64,000 nucleotides of DNA from Gigaspora rosea (taxonomy: Eukaryota > Glomeromycota > Glomeromycetes > Diversisporales > Gigasporaceae), in contig QKWP01000268.1 of the NCBI GenBank assembly GCA_003550325.1, positions 159,197 to 223,196 on the forward strand, read 5' to 3'. The notes beneath the pieces were generated by a model, which saw only the letters and a list, made by a program, of their open reading frames with translations, had not been told where the DNA came from and did no database searches. The translations under genes were made by a program, and so were the position numbers. Every line of letters begins with the position of its first letter. Positions within the stretch are counted from its first letter, which is position 1. This document shows positions 34,384 through 45,329 of the stretch, one piece after another.

Positions 34384-35604
34384 TTAATAAAAATACACAC
34401 CAAAAGCCATAATCACGCATACGATTGAATCCTGCGTACATACGTACAAGTTTTTTTTTTTTATTTATTAAATGTCATTCAAAAAAGAAAAGTATAATAC
34501 AAGAAAGGAAAATACATACATTTTTAAAAGTTACATATGCAACATTATCGGTATCCATATCCCACGAACAAGCTAATTGGATCCTATGAATGAAATAAAA
34601 AGGGAAAAAAAAATACAAGAATGAAAAAAAACGTACAAGAAAAAAAAATATGTATAATGTGCATAATTTTTAAAAGTGGATATTTATTTTAACATGATGA
34701 CATGTTTTATCAAAACCCCTTTCAAATTAATGCAGACAATTTAATTTTTTTTTTTTAAACTCTTTTTAAAAAATAGCATATAGTCCTGCTACATGCTATA
34801 CGCATCGTTAAAACGCATATAAATGCATATAAACACATATAAACACGTGACATTATTCACACCATCGAAACAATTCAACTACCAATAAAAGATCATTGCG
34901 TATTTTATTTGAATTAGCTAACCTAGCTCCAGCCGCTTTGTTTTCCATGATCGTTACGTTGACGACGTATTTGTATTGCTTAAGTTCTAATTCTAATAAA
35001 ATTATATATTATTTAAAATTTAATATGTAAAATTATCTTGAGAGATATTTAATAATTAATTTTTATTAATAACTTAAAAACTTACCTATTAATTTTTGTT
35101 TAATTTCTCTAGAAATTTCGTTAGCCCAACCTGGAGCTTGATCTTTGTCATATAATGCATTATTTAATCGTTGATAGGCGATCGTATGGATCACATTTTT
35201 TACCATTGGTGCTCTAAATCTATTTATCAAAAAACAAAAAAGAAAATTAGTTTTTCCAGTCATTCAACATAAAAATAATTTGGAAAAAATAATAATGATT
35301 AAAATAAACAAAATATTCCTTTAATATTTTCATCAACTTACTTTTGTTTAAAACTAGGCCTTAAAGAAAAATTTGTTAAATCGACAGAATCACGCCTTTC
35401 ATAAGCAGCACCAAGTTGCAAAGAATCACGCCTTTCATAAGCAGCGCCAAGTTGTAAAGAAGTATCAAGTAAACTATCTGTTCCTAGACCATTTTGAGGT
35501 TGTATTCCAAAATTATTCCCGTTTGAAAGGCTTAATAAACTATCTGTTGATGTCATAGATGTTGATACGGTTGAAAGATTAACTGGAGGATTTTCGATTT
35601 CCAT
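34384..35604 (-). CDS. Tctex1-type dynein light chain, DYNLT2B/TCTEX1D2-like
   Basis: Minus-strand exons 35604-35342, 35219-35086, 34992-34923, 34583-34520 and 34431-34384 join to 193 codons (192 aa plus TAA). Every donor begins GT (GTAAGT, GTAAGT, GTTAGC, GTATGT) and every acceptor is AG. A TAG two codons upstream fixes the start. The N-terminus is Ser/Asn-rich and contains a tandem 12-residue duplication (LQLGAAYERRDS, residues 50-61 and 62-73; 36-bp DNA repeat). From residue ~80 the Tctex1 fold follows: LRPSFKQKFRAPMVKNVIH, then YKYVVNVTIMENK, the WDMDTDN block (163-169) and the C-terminal strand ending FGVYFY. These blocks resemble DYNLT2B of dynein-2, which drives retrograde intraflagellar transport; another Tctex1 role (dynein-1, or Tda2-like at actin patches) is possible in a fungus. 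Confidence 0.9.
35385..35457. repeat. 36-bp in-frame tandem duplication in the dynein light chain gene
   Basis: Two copies of cacgcctttcataagcagc plus the following 17 bases differ at very few positions, so the duplication is recent. It adds 12 residues to the disordered N-terminal part and keeps the frame. Confidence 0.9.
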
Positions 35605-36535
35605 TGTCTAATAAAATTTACAAATTTTTTTTACAAAGTGAAATTTTTTCGTTTTTGGTTATAGATATCGTTAAGTGCCGATAAAATTTGACATTGGTAT
35701 TTATAGATAAAATTAAATACAGTTGTTACATACACACAAAAGTATGATGGTACAATATGTCAATCAATTAGATAAAATCTAGATGTACAAAGTATTTAAA
35801 CAATAAGATACATATATAAAAACAATAAGTTTTTATGGCATGACTTGTGAAATCACATTAAATAATGTTTAATTCTCGATAGATTTTCAGTGCATATTGT
35901 AGTCTACACATGATATAACACATGTTTAACGTTTTATATTGCGTAGGCTATTATGGTCTTTTATTTCAAAAGATTTTTTTTCATTATTTTTTTTTTTCGC
36001 GCGCAGAAATAACAAAAAGAATTTATTCTGCACTATTCTGCACACTACATGATTGTATTACAAAGTGGCTTCAATTTCACACTTAATATGTATTAATTCA
36101 CGTATTCTTGTTTCGGAATTTGCAAAACTACCTTAAACCGGTATAATACAATATCACATGATTAATAAATGTAAAAATGTCTTTGTATTCATGAAATACT
36201 ATTTTTGAACATAAGATCATATGCGGGGACATGTACGGGCTCGCGAAAATGCGGGATACAAGAATTATATTAAGTAAGACCTGTTCCTTTTTTCTAAATC
36301 ATGCATGGGTTTTCCTGTCTGACAATGGGCAATTGTATGTATGTGACCATTTTTATACCCTTCTTTTTTTTTTTTTTTCTTTGTTATCTTTCTTGTGTGC
36401 TCTACTTCTGAACAGATCTTGTCAATTTAATCATCCAACCTGTGGTTAATTCTACGTAAGCTTATCTCAGATATAATTGTGACTATATAAAGGTTTTTTA
36501 ATGAAATAAATCTGATATTAATTATGAAATTAAAG

Positions 36536-36570
<35 letters not shown>

Positions 36571-36714
36571 TTGAATGGGGTATAAAATCTCTGGAATCAT
36601 GCAATGTCCACGACCCTTTCCCTACCTGTGTAACATTTGTGCATATTCGGTTCACGTTTCCAATGGCGGGTCAGGCAGGGTCACTAATGATCTCCAATAA
36701 TTGCGGATTTTATA
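35605..36714. other. Upstream region of the dynein light chain gene
   Basis: AT-rich intergenic sequence with a run of about 30 A at 36536-36568. The small plus-strand frames (36231-36449, 36639-36836) lack gene-like composition and one runs into a transposon arm. Promoter elements cannot be defined by eye. Confidence 0.45.
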
Positions 36715-37114
36715 TGGGTCATGGTCTAGGAAAACCCCTCTCTGACACTTTTTTAAAAATTTTGAGATTTTTGATTCAAATTAAAGTTTCGGTTTATATC
36801 TATATGTATTTTACTTTTTACCCTACGTTGATATAATAATTTATCGAAATATTTTAACTTGAATGTAAAACAATTTTTTAACATTCGTGTTCTAAAAATA
36901 GATTTACAACCAAAGATTGACGGCTCAATTTAACTAGATTGGTCAATCAGTGTTTCATAATCACATGACCTTGTTTACTCAGTAATTAATATCTAAAAAT
37001 AAACAAAAAATTCAGGGGCAAAATTTAGGTTTCACAAACAATTAATCGCTATTTTCTCAAAATGCAGAAATGGAAACCCCCCTTCAGACGGTGTTTTTCC
37101 TAGTCCATGACCCA
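36715..37114. mobile_element. TGGGTCATGG palindromic MITE, 400 bp
   Basis: Left TGGGTCATGGTCTAGGAAAA, right end inward TGGGTCATGGACTAGGAAAA, flanked by TA on both sides. A second copy at 38084-38765 is lengthened by a nested element. Internal tract ttgagatttttgattcaaa and ttcaggggcaaaatttaggt are shared by both. TA duplication suggests the Tc1/mariner group. Confidence 0.85.
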
Positions 37115-37786
37115 TATATCAATCTAAAACATTTATTGAAATATAATTATTTTTTTAAAAAAAAATATTTAGAACGCTGATGATTATTGTTTCAAAAAAA
37201 AAAAAAAGGTAATTTTATTTTTGGTACAATAATCGTATTAATATGGAATGCCTAAAAAAAACAAAAAAACGAGTTTTTTTTTTGTTACACTTGATATGAC
37301 CAATTATCTTTACGTTACACCTGATCTAGCCAATCACAATCCAGAATTTGTTAACACGGTACTCTATTGATCTATATTGATCTACATGTGATGTCCTTCG
37401 GACAATTAGGCCATATGTACAAACTTAATAAATTGGTTCCCATTACCCGGCCGGTCAATTTCTGCCAAACTTTAAAAAAAAGTTTGATTATTTACTATCC
37501 GGTTTACTTGTTTTTTTAGCAACTGTATTAACAGTAGATTCAGTTTGTGTAGCAATTGTATTTCAGTTTTAGTAGCTATTGATGCAAATAATATAGCATC
37601 TGTATTATTAATAGTTGCTGAATCTGTAACGTTTGTATTAGATTCAATTAAATCTTTATTATTTATTTTTTTATATAGCGCTATGGGCTTTTTTAAATGA
37701 TTTCGCTGACTATAATGCTTAAGTGGTAATCCGCAGTTAAAGGGTTAAAATTTCATAGTAAAAATCGGCGCAGTTTTACTAATTGC
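37115..37786. other. Spacer with a degraded coding-like tract
   Basis: No intact gene. On the minus strand 37690-37480 reads for about 60 residues as an Ile/Asn/Thr-rich polypeptide with stops, possibly a repeat-protein relic. The tract 37240-37400 is mixed AT-rich sequence. Confidence 0.35.
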
Positions 37787-37794
37787 CTTATATG

Positions 37795-38077
37795 GGGGTC
37801 GTTTAAAGCAGGGTGCAATCACGTGATATGGCGCCAATCAACTTGTTTGTTTTGATCAACCCGGATCAGCCCGACAAAGAAACAAAGAAGAAAAAAAGTG
37901 AAAAAACGCAAAAATACAAGAAACGAGTGTCAAAACCTACCTTGGGGCATTAACAAAAAATGTCGGGAAGGCAATTTTACTATAATACTATTCTTAACCC
38001 TAACCGCCGCTAACCCTTACCCTAACTTTAATTAAAAAGTCAAAATCATATAACTGCACCCTGCTTTAAACGACCCC
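37795..38077. mobile_element. GGGGTCG MITE with 8-bp duplication, copy 1
   Basis: Left GGGGTCGTTTAAAGCAGGGT and right end inward the same 19-20 bases, flanked by CTTATATG on both sides (37787-37794 and 38078-38085). Just inside the left end is tcacgtga. The core carries aatgtcgggaaggcaatttt and a CCCTAAC-rich tract. The right target copy overlaps the left end of the TGGGTCATGG element, so this one landed on that boundary. Confidence 0.88.
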
Positions 38078-38083
38078 CTTATA

Positions 38084-38765
38084 TGGGTTGTGGACTAGGA
38101 AAACCCGCCTTTGACACTTTTTCAACAATTTTGAGATTTTTGATTCAAATGAAAGTGCTGGTTTTTATCTATACGTATGTTACTTTTTACCCCATGTTGA
38201 TATAATAAATTATCGTGATTTTTTAACTTGAATGTAAACCAATTTTTTAACGATCGTGTTCTAAAAATAGATTTACAACCGACTCAATTAAATTAGATTG
38301 GTTAATCAGTGGTTCATAATCACATGACATTGTTTATTCAGTAATTGATATCTAAAAATAAATAAAAAATTCAGGGGTAAAATTTAGGTAACACAAACTA
38401 TAATCGCCATTTTCTCAAAATGGGGGTCGTCTAAAGCCATGTACCCACGTGACATTTTCGTGTAAATCAACCAAACGGAGTCGCGAAATTTTGTTTACAC
38501 GGATCAGCCCGAAGAGGTCAAAAAACAAAAAAAACGCAAGAACATAAAAACGGCATTCTAAATCTATCTTGGGCCATTAATAAAAAATGTCGGGAAGGTA
38601 ATTTTACCTATATTGGTCCTAACCCTAACCCCGACCCTAATGCTAAACAGACTCTGATACGAATTTTAACTAAAATTTCAAAAAATCACGTGGGTACATG
38701 GCTTTAGCCATCCCCTCAAAATGGAAACCCCCCTTCAGAGGCGGGTTTTCCTAGTCCATCACCCA
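38084..38765. mobile_element. TGGGTCATGG MITE, second copy, interrupted
   Basis: Left TGGGTTGTGGACTAGGAAAA, right end inward TGGGTGATGGACTAGGAAAA, TA on both sides. Sequence is closely similar to 36715-37114 once the nested element at 38423-38715 and one copy of its 8-bp duplication are taken out. Confidence 0.85.
38423..38715. mobile_element. GGGGTCG MITE with 8-bp duplication, copy 2 (nested)
   Basis: Left GGGGTCGTCTAAAGCCATGT, right end inward GGGGATGGCTAAAGCCATGT, flanked exactly by TCAAAATG (38415-38422 and 38716-38723). The uninterrupted paralogue reads ttttctcaaaatgcag in 36715-37114. Near both ends is the palindrome CACGTG. The core aatgtcgggaaggtaatttt is shared with 37795-38077. 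Confidence 0.9.
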
Positions 38766-38768
38766 TAT

Positions 38769-39026
38769 GGGGACGGAGATAATTCACGTGATTAACCCGC
38801 CAATCAAATTTAGGGTTAGGGTCACTTTAGGATAGGGTTAGAAGAGGTTTTAGATAGTTATATATATGCAAAATTACCTTCCCGACATTTTTAATTAACC
38901 TATTCAAGGTAGGTTTAGGCTGCCGTTTTTTGTATTTTTCGCTTTTCTTTCTCGTTTGCTTCGCTAGCGATCATCAAAATTCTATAATTTGATTAGCGGT
39001 TGATCACGTGAATTATCTCCGACCCC
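38769..39026. mobile_element. GGGGACGG foldback element with CACGTGA near both ends
   Basis: Left GGGGACGGAGATAATTCACG, right end inward GGGGTCGGAGATAATTCACG, continuing TGA. The shared core appears in reverse (aaaattaccttcccgacatt, 38872-38891). It abuts the TGGGTCATGG element; flanks share only ATAT, so its target duplication is unsure. Confidence 0.8.
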
Positions 39027-39427
39027 TTATATAACGAAGTGGAATGTCGCACATTTCCGATCATAATAAAAAACCCTATAGTAAACAATCAATAAATACT
39101 CATATCGCGTCATATACTAACACTATTTTAATGATTTAACTATCATTATAATCAGAAAAGTTGGGTTTGCAAGGTTTAATTAGAAATTATAAATGCTTTG
39201 CTTAGTAAAAAAAAATACTTTTATATGTAGAAAAGCCCCATTTGCACACTATAGAAATTTACTATTAATGTCTGCCGTGATTTATTGATCATTTTATACC
39301 CTTTATCTGCGATCTTCCACTTAATTGCTTTTGGCATGTTTTTTTTTAAGAAGTATAAAAAATAATCGCAAATTTTTTTAATTAATATTAAAAAATTTTA
39401 TTGATTTAAATAATGATTAAAAATACA

Positions 39428-39666
39428 TGGGTTTGGTGCTGGAAAAAGGGACGAAAATTAAAAAAAAAGATCTTCGGAAAATCAATTTTGTGTTGTAAAT
39501 AATAAATCATAAAAAAAAAATACAAACTTTAAAGAATTAATACTACAAAATTTTAGTAATTCAACTACTTTTATATTTAAGTAAAAAATAACCCTAATCT
39601 TATTCTAAGATATATGTAAAAAAATTAATTTTAAAAAAATTATCCCTTTTTCCAGCACCCAACCCA
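39428..39666. mobile_element. ~240-bp foldback element (TGGTGCTGGAAAAAGGGA)
   Basis: Left tgggtttggtgctggaaaaa and right end inward tgggttgggtgctggaaaaa, continuing as GGGA. Interior AT-rich and non-coding. No certain target duplication. Confidence 0.72.
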
Positions 39667-40767
39667 CATAATAAATACACAGTTATTAGATAGTAAATTT
39701 ATTATGCAATGTTTTATATCTTCTAACATAATAAGATTACCTCCCGACACCAAAAATCCCAACGCTTAAAATCAGAATGCAATTTTTGACACTAGATAAC
39801 CATTAGAAAATTCGCAATTAGTGATGATCATTAGTTCGTTTAGCTTCGCCACATACCCGGATTTACTAATTTCCTTGTACCCCTCCGTGTTACTTGTTGT
39901 ATCCAACATTTATCACATGTATCCCTTATTTAATTATTCATACATCACCTTCCCGTTTTCTTAATTCTGACATTTGAGGTTAACGCGAGATGGTGCGCGT
40001 AACGATATGAATGAAAGGTTCAATTTGAGAAGTTTTATCAATGAGGAATATGGTGTCATTGACCATCTTTAAGGAGGGCGTTGGTTGTGTAATCGGATGG
40101 AAGTTTGCCCGATGACTGTGTTGGGGAATTCGCTTGAATTTTCATGAGGTTCTATCCGAGTAATCCCTCTCCTTTATAAATAAAGACTGTGATATTTATT
40201 TATATCGTATCTATATATCTTTACTGCATTATTTCATTGTTATATACTATTAATTTACAATATTTTTACTCTATGTGCATATTTACTTACTATTGACTTC
40301 TCTACTACATCACGACTATACTTACTGAATGCTTGTATTCACAACTTTGCTTAAATACACATGTATTCTGTCACATATAAAATATTCGTTTACTATCCAG
40401 AAATAAACGGCATTATTGATTGTCTGTGCTCTCCCGATAGTAACACAATTACACATACTAACGGTAGAGTTTATGGTGCAGGGTACTTGATACCAATTTA
40501 GTGCACCAGCTGGCGCGCCAACGTAGGTATGGCACATAGGTGGTGAGCTAATCATGTATGGATCCTTGTCTTGAAAATGTCACGGGATAAACCCTATAAG
40601 GTCGTTTGTGTTGCCAGGCTAAAGCCTGTAAATGAGTATTTTTCATTGTATCAGGCTTAAACCTGAAATTACATTAATTGAATCAAGTACGTACGTACGT
40701 ACGCGATTACTGGACTAGTAGTACTGCAGTTTTCTAATCGTTTATATAGTACATGCATTTTGGTAGC
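39667..40767. other. Intergenic; possible solo-LTR-like end
   Basis: At 40010-40200 a short open tail ends at a TAA (40068-40070), followed by a purine block aaggagggcg and ttggttgtgtaatcgg, and later ctttataaataaagactgtg. The order stop, purine tract, start of a repeat, and polyadenylation-like sequence is LTR-like, but no second LTR is in view. At 40480-40560 is a palindromic tggcgcgcca and a block resembling 25400-25500. Confidence 0.3.
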
Positions 40768-40769
40768 AT

Positions 40770-41050
40770 TTTTTGACTAAATTAGAGTTTGGAACCGGTT
40801 TATTTTTCATTTTAAAATCGATTACGGCTGTTCTCATAAATTCTAATAAACATTGTTTCGGCCGAATTCGATAAGTTTTTGAATTCGCTATTGAATTTTG
40901 GCATTATAGTAGTGTCGATAACACTGAATTCAAAAAAAAACTTTTCGAATTCGGCCGACAGTTGCCCCAGACTTTATGAGAACTGCTGTAAAGCCGGGTT
41001 TTAACATATGAAAACTAAAACCGATTCCAAACTCTAGGTCAAACCATGGT
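40770..41050. mobile_element. ~280-bp foldback element (TAGAGTTTGGAACCGGTTT)
   Basis: Left tagagtttggaaccggttta, right end inward tagagtttggaatcggtttt. Inner arms also pair: cggctgttctcataaa with tttatgagaactgctg, and cggccgaattcgataag with cttttcgaattcggccg. Non-coding; ends approximate. Confidence 0.75.
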
Positions 41051-41199
41051 AAAATTCCTGTTAATAAAAAAAAGAAGAAAAAAAAACGGGAATTTTAATA
41101 TTAAGACCATTTGAAGTTGAAACCTCGTTTAATGGTTTTTTTTTTTTTTTTTTTTTTTGCATTTACAAGAGGGAAGAGAGAAAAATTAAACGAACCAGA

Positions 41200-41984
41200 A
41201 AATCCCAATCACAATGCCGACCATTGTAAACAATTAAAAATGAAAAAGATGCATTTGAATGATATTCAAATCTGCTGAAAGTGGAAACTCGAATGAACAA
41301 AATATTCTTGAATTTTGCTATGAAAATATGGTAGGCATGATTAAGAATGAATTAAAAATCAGCTGAAAGTAGAAATTCGAATTGACAATATAATCTTGGA
41401 AACTGCTATATAAATGGAATAGGTACTACTAAAGATGAAAAAAAAGCATTGAGTGGTATTTAAAATCTGCTATAGGTGGCAATTTTGATGAATAATATAT
41501 TATATTAGGGTTGCGTTACCATTATGGCAGGGTACTGCAAAAAATAAAAAAAGCATTGGAGTAATTAAAATCTGTTAAAGGTGGCAATTCTAATGGATAA
41601 TGCAACCTTGAATCTTATTACAAAGATGATATAAGTACTTCCAAAGATAAATTTGAGGCATTTGAGTGTATTTGAGATCCAGATCCGTTAAAGGTGATAA
41701 TTGAATGCGCAATTTAATCTTAGAAATTTATATCTAGATAGCGTAGTGAGCATTTGAAAAATGATAATTTGGCGTATATGGTGAAGAAAGAGAATTTAAA
41801 TTGTATTTGAAATCTCTTAAAGACAGTGATTTTGATTGGCAATGCAGTCTTAGATACTGCTATTTAAATGGAATAAGGCCTGTTAAAAACGAAAAAAGAC
41901 ATTTGAGTGGTATTTGAAATCTACCGAGGGTGACAATTCTGGTGGACAATGTAGTCTTGGATTCTGCTATGACAATGAAATAGA
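41200..41984 (+). pseudogene. Sel1-repeat protein pseudogene
   Basis: Recurring decayed units about 110 bases apart encode pieces such as Gly-Asn-Ser-Asn-Gly, Tyr-Tyr-Lys-Asp-Asp-Ile and Lys-Ala-x-Glu-Trp-Tyr-Leu-Lys-Ser-Ala in changing frames (e.g. 41405-41480, 41580-41680, 41870-41925). That is the Sel1/TPR-like solenoid signature of 36-38 residues. Stops and frameshifts are in every unit. Intact Sel1 proteins act in signalling and protein quality control; this one is dead. The copy runs directly into the tandem array that follows. Confidence 0.7.
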
Positions 41985-43835
41985 AGAAGTAAGCTAGTAT
42001 AGGCTGAAGAGCTTTATTCGTATAAATCAAAACTTATCTTCTAGTAGTTATTAGAGTTAAATCAGTTAAATGCATATATTCTCCCTCCTTAATAGTTACA
42101 ATGTAAAAAAGTATGCCGATCAAAAGCAAGAGTTTGCACAGGTAGCCTAAAGAACAGGAAATTAATTAATTCTTGTAATGAAAAAAAAAAGCATAATAAT
42201 AATAATAATAATAATAAAAGAAACAATTAAATAAATTATCAATCACCATCTTCAATTTCAATATAACGTGTTAGGCTTAGCAATATCATTGTTAAAAGCA
42301 TCTAGTATGTTAGATAGCATGTTAATGTGCTAGAGTAACACATTAACATGTTGTCTATTAAATCTAAATGTATATGTATAAGTGAAAATGGAATTTAAGA
42401 AGATTCGGAATTATTATATAAATCAGCATTTGGATGTTAATTTTATCATATGCATACCTATACCCTAGTCTTAATTTAACTAAAAAATTCTGAATTTACT
42501 AAATTTATTTCCACTTACAATATATATAAATGAATGAATTTGACTTCAATAAAAGGAGATACAAAAAGAGAAGTTCCCTCAATTTTACTTAAAGATAAAT
42601 AAAGGAAGTAAGCTAATGTAGGCTAAAAAGCTTTATTTGAGTAAATCAAAAACTTATCTTCCAGTAGTTATTAGAGTTAAATCAGTTAAATGTATACATT
42701 CTCCTTTCTTAATAGTTACAATGTAAAAAAGTATGCTGATCAAAAGCAAGAATTTGCACAGTTAGCCTAAAGAACAGGAAATTAATTAATTCTTGTAATA
42801 AAAAAAAGCATAATAATAATAAAAAAAAAAAAGAAACAATTAAATAAATTATCAATCACCATCTCCAATTTCAATGCAATGTGTTAGGCTTAGCAGTATC
42901 ATTGCTAATAGCATGTAGTATTTGTTAATGTGGCATTAATGTGCTAGGTAACACATTAACGTGTCGTCTATTAAATCTAAATATATATGCTATAAGTGAA
43001 AACAGAATCTAAGTGGATTCAGAATTATTATATAAAACCAGAATTTGAAGGTTGATTTTATCAGCACACCCATACCCTAGCCTTAACTTAACTAGAAAAT
43101 TCTGAAGCTACTTAAATTCTGTTTCTACTTACAATATATATAATGAATAAATTCAACTTCAATAAAGAGAGATACAAAAAGAAAAGTTCTCTTGATTTTA
43201 CTTAAAGAAAAATAAAGAAAGTAAGCCAAGAGACCTTTATTTGAGTAAATCAAAAACTTATCTTCTAGTAACTATTAGAGTTAAATCAGTTAAGTACATA
43301 CCCACTTCCTTCTTAATAGTTACAATATGAAAGGTATGCTGATCGAAAGCAAAAATTTGTACAGATAGTCTAAAGAACAGGAAAAGTTAATTAATGTAAT
43401 AAAAAAAAAAAGCATAATAATAATAATAATAATAAATTAATAAATAATCAATCACCACCTCCAATTTCAATGCAATGTATTAGGCTTAGCAGTCATTGTT
43501 AATAGCATGTAGCATGTTAAATAGCATATTAATGTTCTAGATAACACATTAACATATTGTCTATTAAATCTAAATGTATATAAATGAATGAATTTGACTT
43601 CAATATAGGAAATACAAGAAAAGAAGTTCTTTCTGATATACTTAAAGAAAAAAAAGGAAGTAAGTTAGTATAGGCTGAAGAGACCTTTATTCAAGTAAAT
43701 TAAAAACTTATCTTTTAGTAACTTTTAGGGTTAGATCAGTAAAATGTATATACTCATTCTTCAATGTGAAAAGATATGCCTGATCAAAAGCAAGGAATTG
43801 CACATTAATTCTTGTAATAATAATAAAAAATAGAA
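41985..43835. repeat. Large tandem array, ~610-bp units
   Basis: Unit starts are marked by gaagtaagct followed by ctttatt and aaaacttatcttctagtag at about 41985, 42603, 43215 and 43657. The first two units are about 612-618 bp, the third is shortened to about 440 bp, the fourth is partial. Each contains an AAT microsatellite (42200, 42815, 43420) and, in full units, a hairpin with arms catgttaatgtg / cacattaacatg. No protein is encoded. The microsatellite length differs between units. Confidence 0.88.
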
Positions 43836-43844
43836 AAAATGTGT

Positions 43845-44163
43845 TTGTCACCAGAGGTAGCAGTCACTGGAGCATGATCGACCAATTAGATTGTGTAATA
43901 TTTGATCAAAACAAAAACAAAGCATCAAAACTTACTATTGTTAGGATCAGGGTTAAAGCTATAAATAGGTTTGGGTATAGCTTTGTATATATAAAATTTT
44001 GCAGGAAATTTTTTTTTTGCATAAAAAAAAGTAGTTTTATAGACAAAATTTTAAGTTAGAAGTGATTTTTTAAAAAATTCAAAGTTTTTGCATTTTTCAC
44101 ATTACACATGATCCTTTGATCTAATTGGTTGATCACACTCTAGTAACTGTCATTGCCGGTAAC
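43845..44163. mobile_element. CACCAG-type foldback element
   Basis: Left caccagaggtagcagtcact and right end inward taccggcaatgacagttact; both continue to gatcgaccaattagat / gatcaaccaattagat. The core has gttaggatcagggttaaa and then gcaggaaattttttttttgc. The 72-codon frame 43841-44059 inside it is incidental. Confidence 0.72.
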
Positions 44164-45329
44164 AAATAGATCACTCTAAAAAATAAACCAATTAAATAAT
44201 ACAGTAATTTAATTTAATTAAACCAAAAAAAAATTTTTACCAATTTTGAATAAGTATAAAAGTAACCAATCGAATCTCAACTTTTTAAAAGCGCTATAAA
44301 TAAATCTTAGTAAAGGTTTTTTAAAAAGTGTTTTGCTTATGCTTTTCTACCACTTGATCCAAATTTATTGTTTTTAAGATTCCAAAAAGTCAGTAAAGTG
44401 TTTGCAAAATACTTCTGCTAATCCTTTTCTATTTTTTAATCCAGATTATTTTCTTTATTAAGAAAAGTTTTTAGAAATACTGATCTATACTGATCTTTTT
44501 TTATATAAAACATATAAAGTGTTAAAGAATATTATAATATGTTTTAAAAAAATTTTATTATGTGAAACTATCATTGCAAATTGATGATATAGTTTTTTAA
44601 AGTAAGGATTACTTTAAAAATTTTTTTATATTGTGTATTTAGTATTCTTCAAGCCAATCAAATTGAATATCTGCTAAAAAAGAAAATATTGTATTTGCAA
44701 TAATAGCATGCTTGGGGCATAATTTCAAGTAACGGTCTGAAATTAAGCTTAATTTAGACCAAAATTCAAAATTACATTCTTGCACATTATTACATACAGT
44801 AAATTATTTTAAATGATCTTGTAAAACTCTATAAATACAAGTAACAATAAATATGTTTGCAATAGTACGAAGACTAAAGATGATGATATTAATTGCTGTT
44901 GGCTATGTAAATCAAGATATATTTATTATTGAAATGATTCTTTATCAGACCTAGCTAAACAAAAAATTCAATTATTTTTATTAGTGAGAATTACAATATT
45001 AACTATTATGCTTATATTAAAATGCATGTCATTTTTAATCAACAAAGCTATAGTTAAATCTCATAAAACATTTCTTGGAAAATTGAGATGTCAAATAAAG
45101 TGAATAAATCTCTGAGCATCGCTAAAAGGACAGCTGCAAGAGTTAGTACAAGCAATAATAATATTATAATAAGATATATAAATAGAATAATACTAATAAT
45201 TATTATATAGTATCATATTGGGTTTAATTAAACATATAATAGTAGATTTATTTTTAATAAATAAAGTGCATTCAGCACTAGCAGGAAACAGATTTACAAA
45301 AAGGTTTACTCTACATATATAATATCATA
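44164..45329. other. AT-rich spacer
   Basis: No gene. Near 44704-44815 a fragment resembles the right arm of the 25259-25385 element. At 45200-45215 tatcatattgggtttaa resembles tgtcatattgggtgcct near 47222, which may mark the two sides of the LINE relic between them. Confidence 0.4.

Noticed and set aside
36231..36836. Small genes at 36231-36449 and 36639-36836
   Set aside because: Short frames with T-run stretches; the second overlaps the arm of a TA-flanked MITE. No splice-linked partner exons or domain.
42180..43440. CRISPR array
   Set aside because: Repeats are ~610 bp with diverged copies and the organism is eukaryotic. No short direct repeat and spacer pattern exists anywhere in the window.
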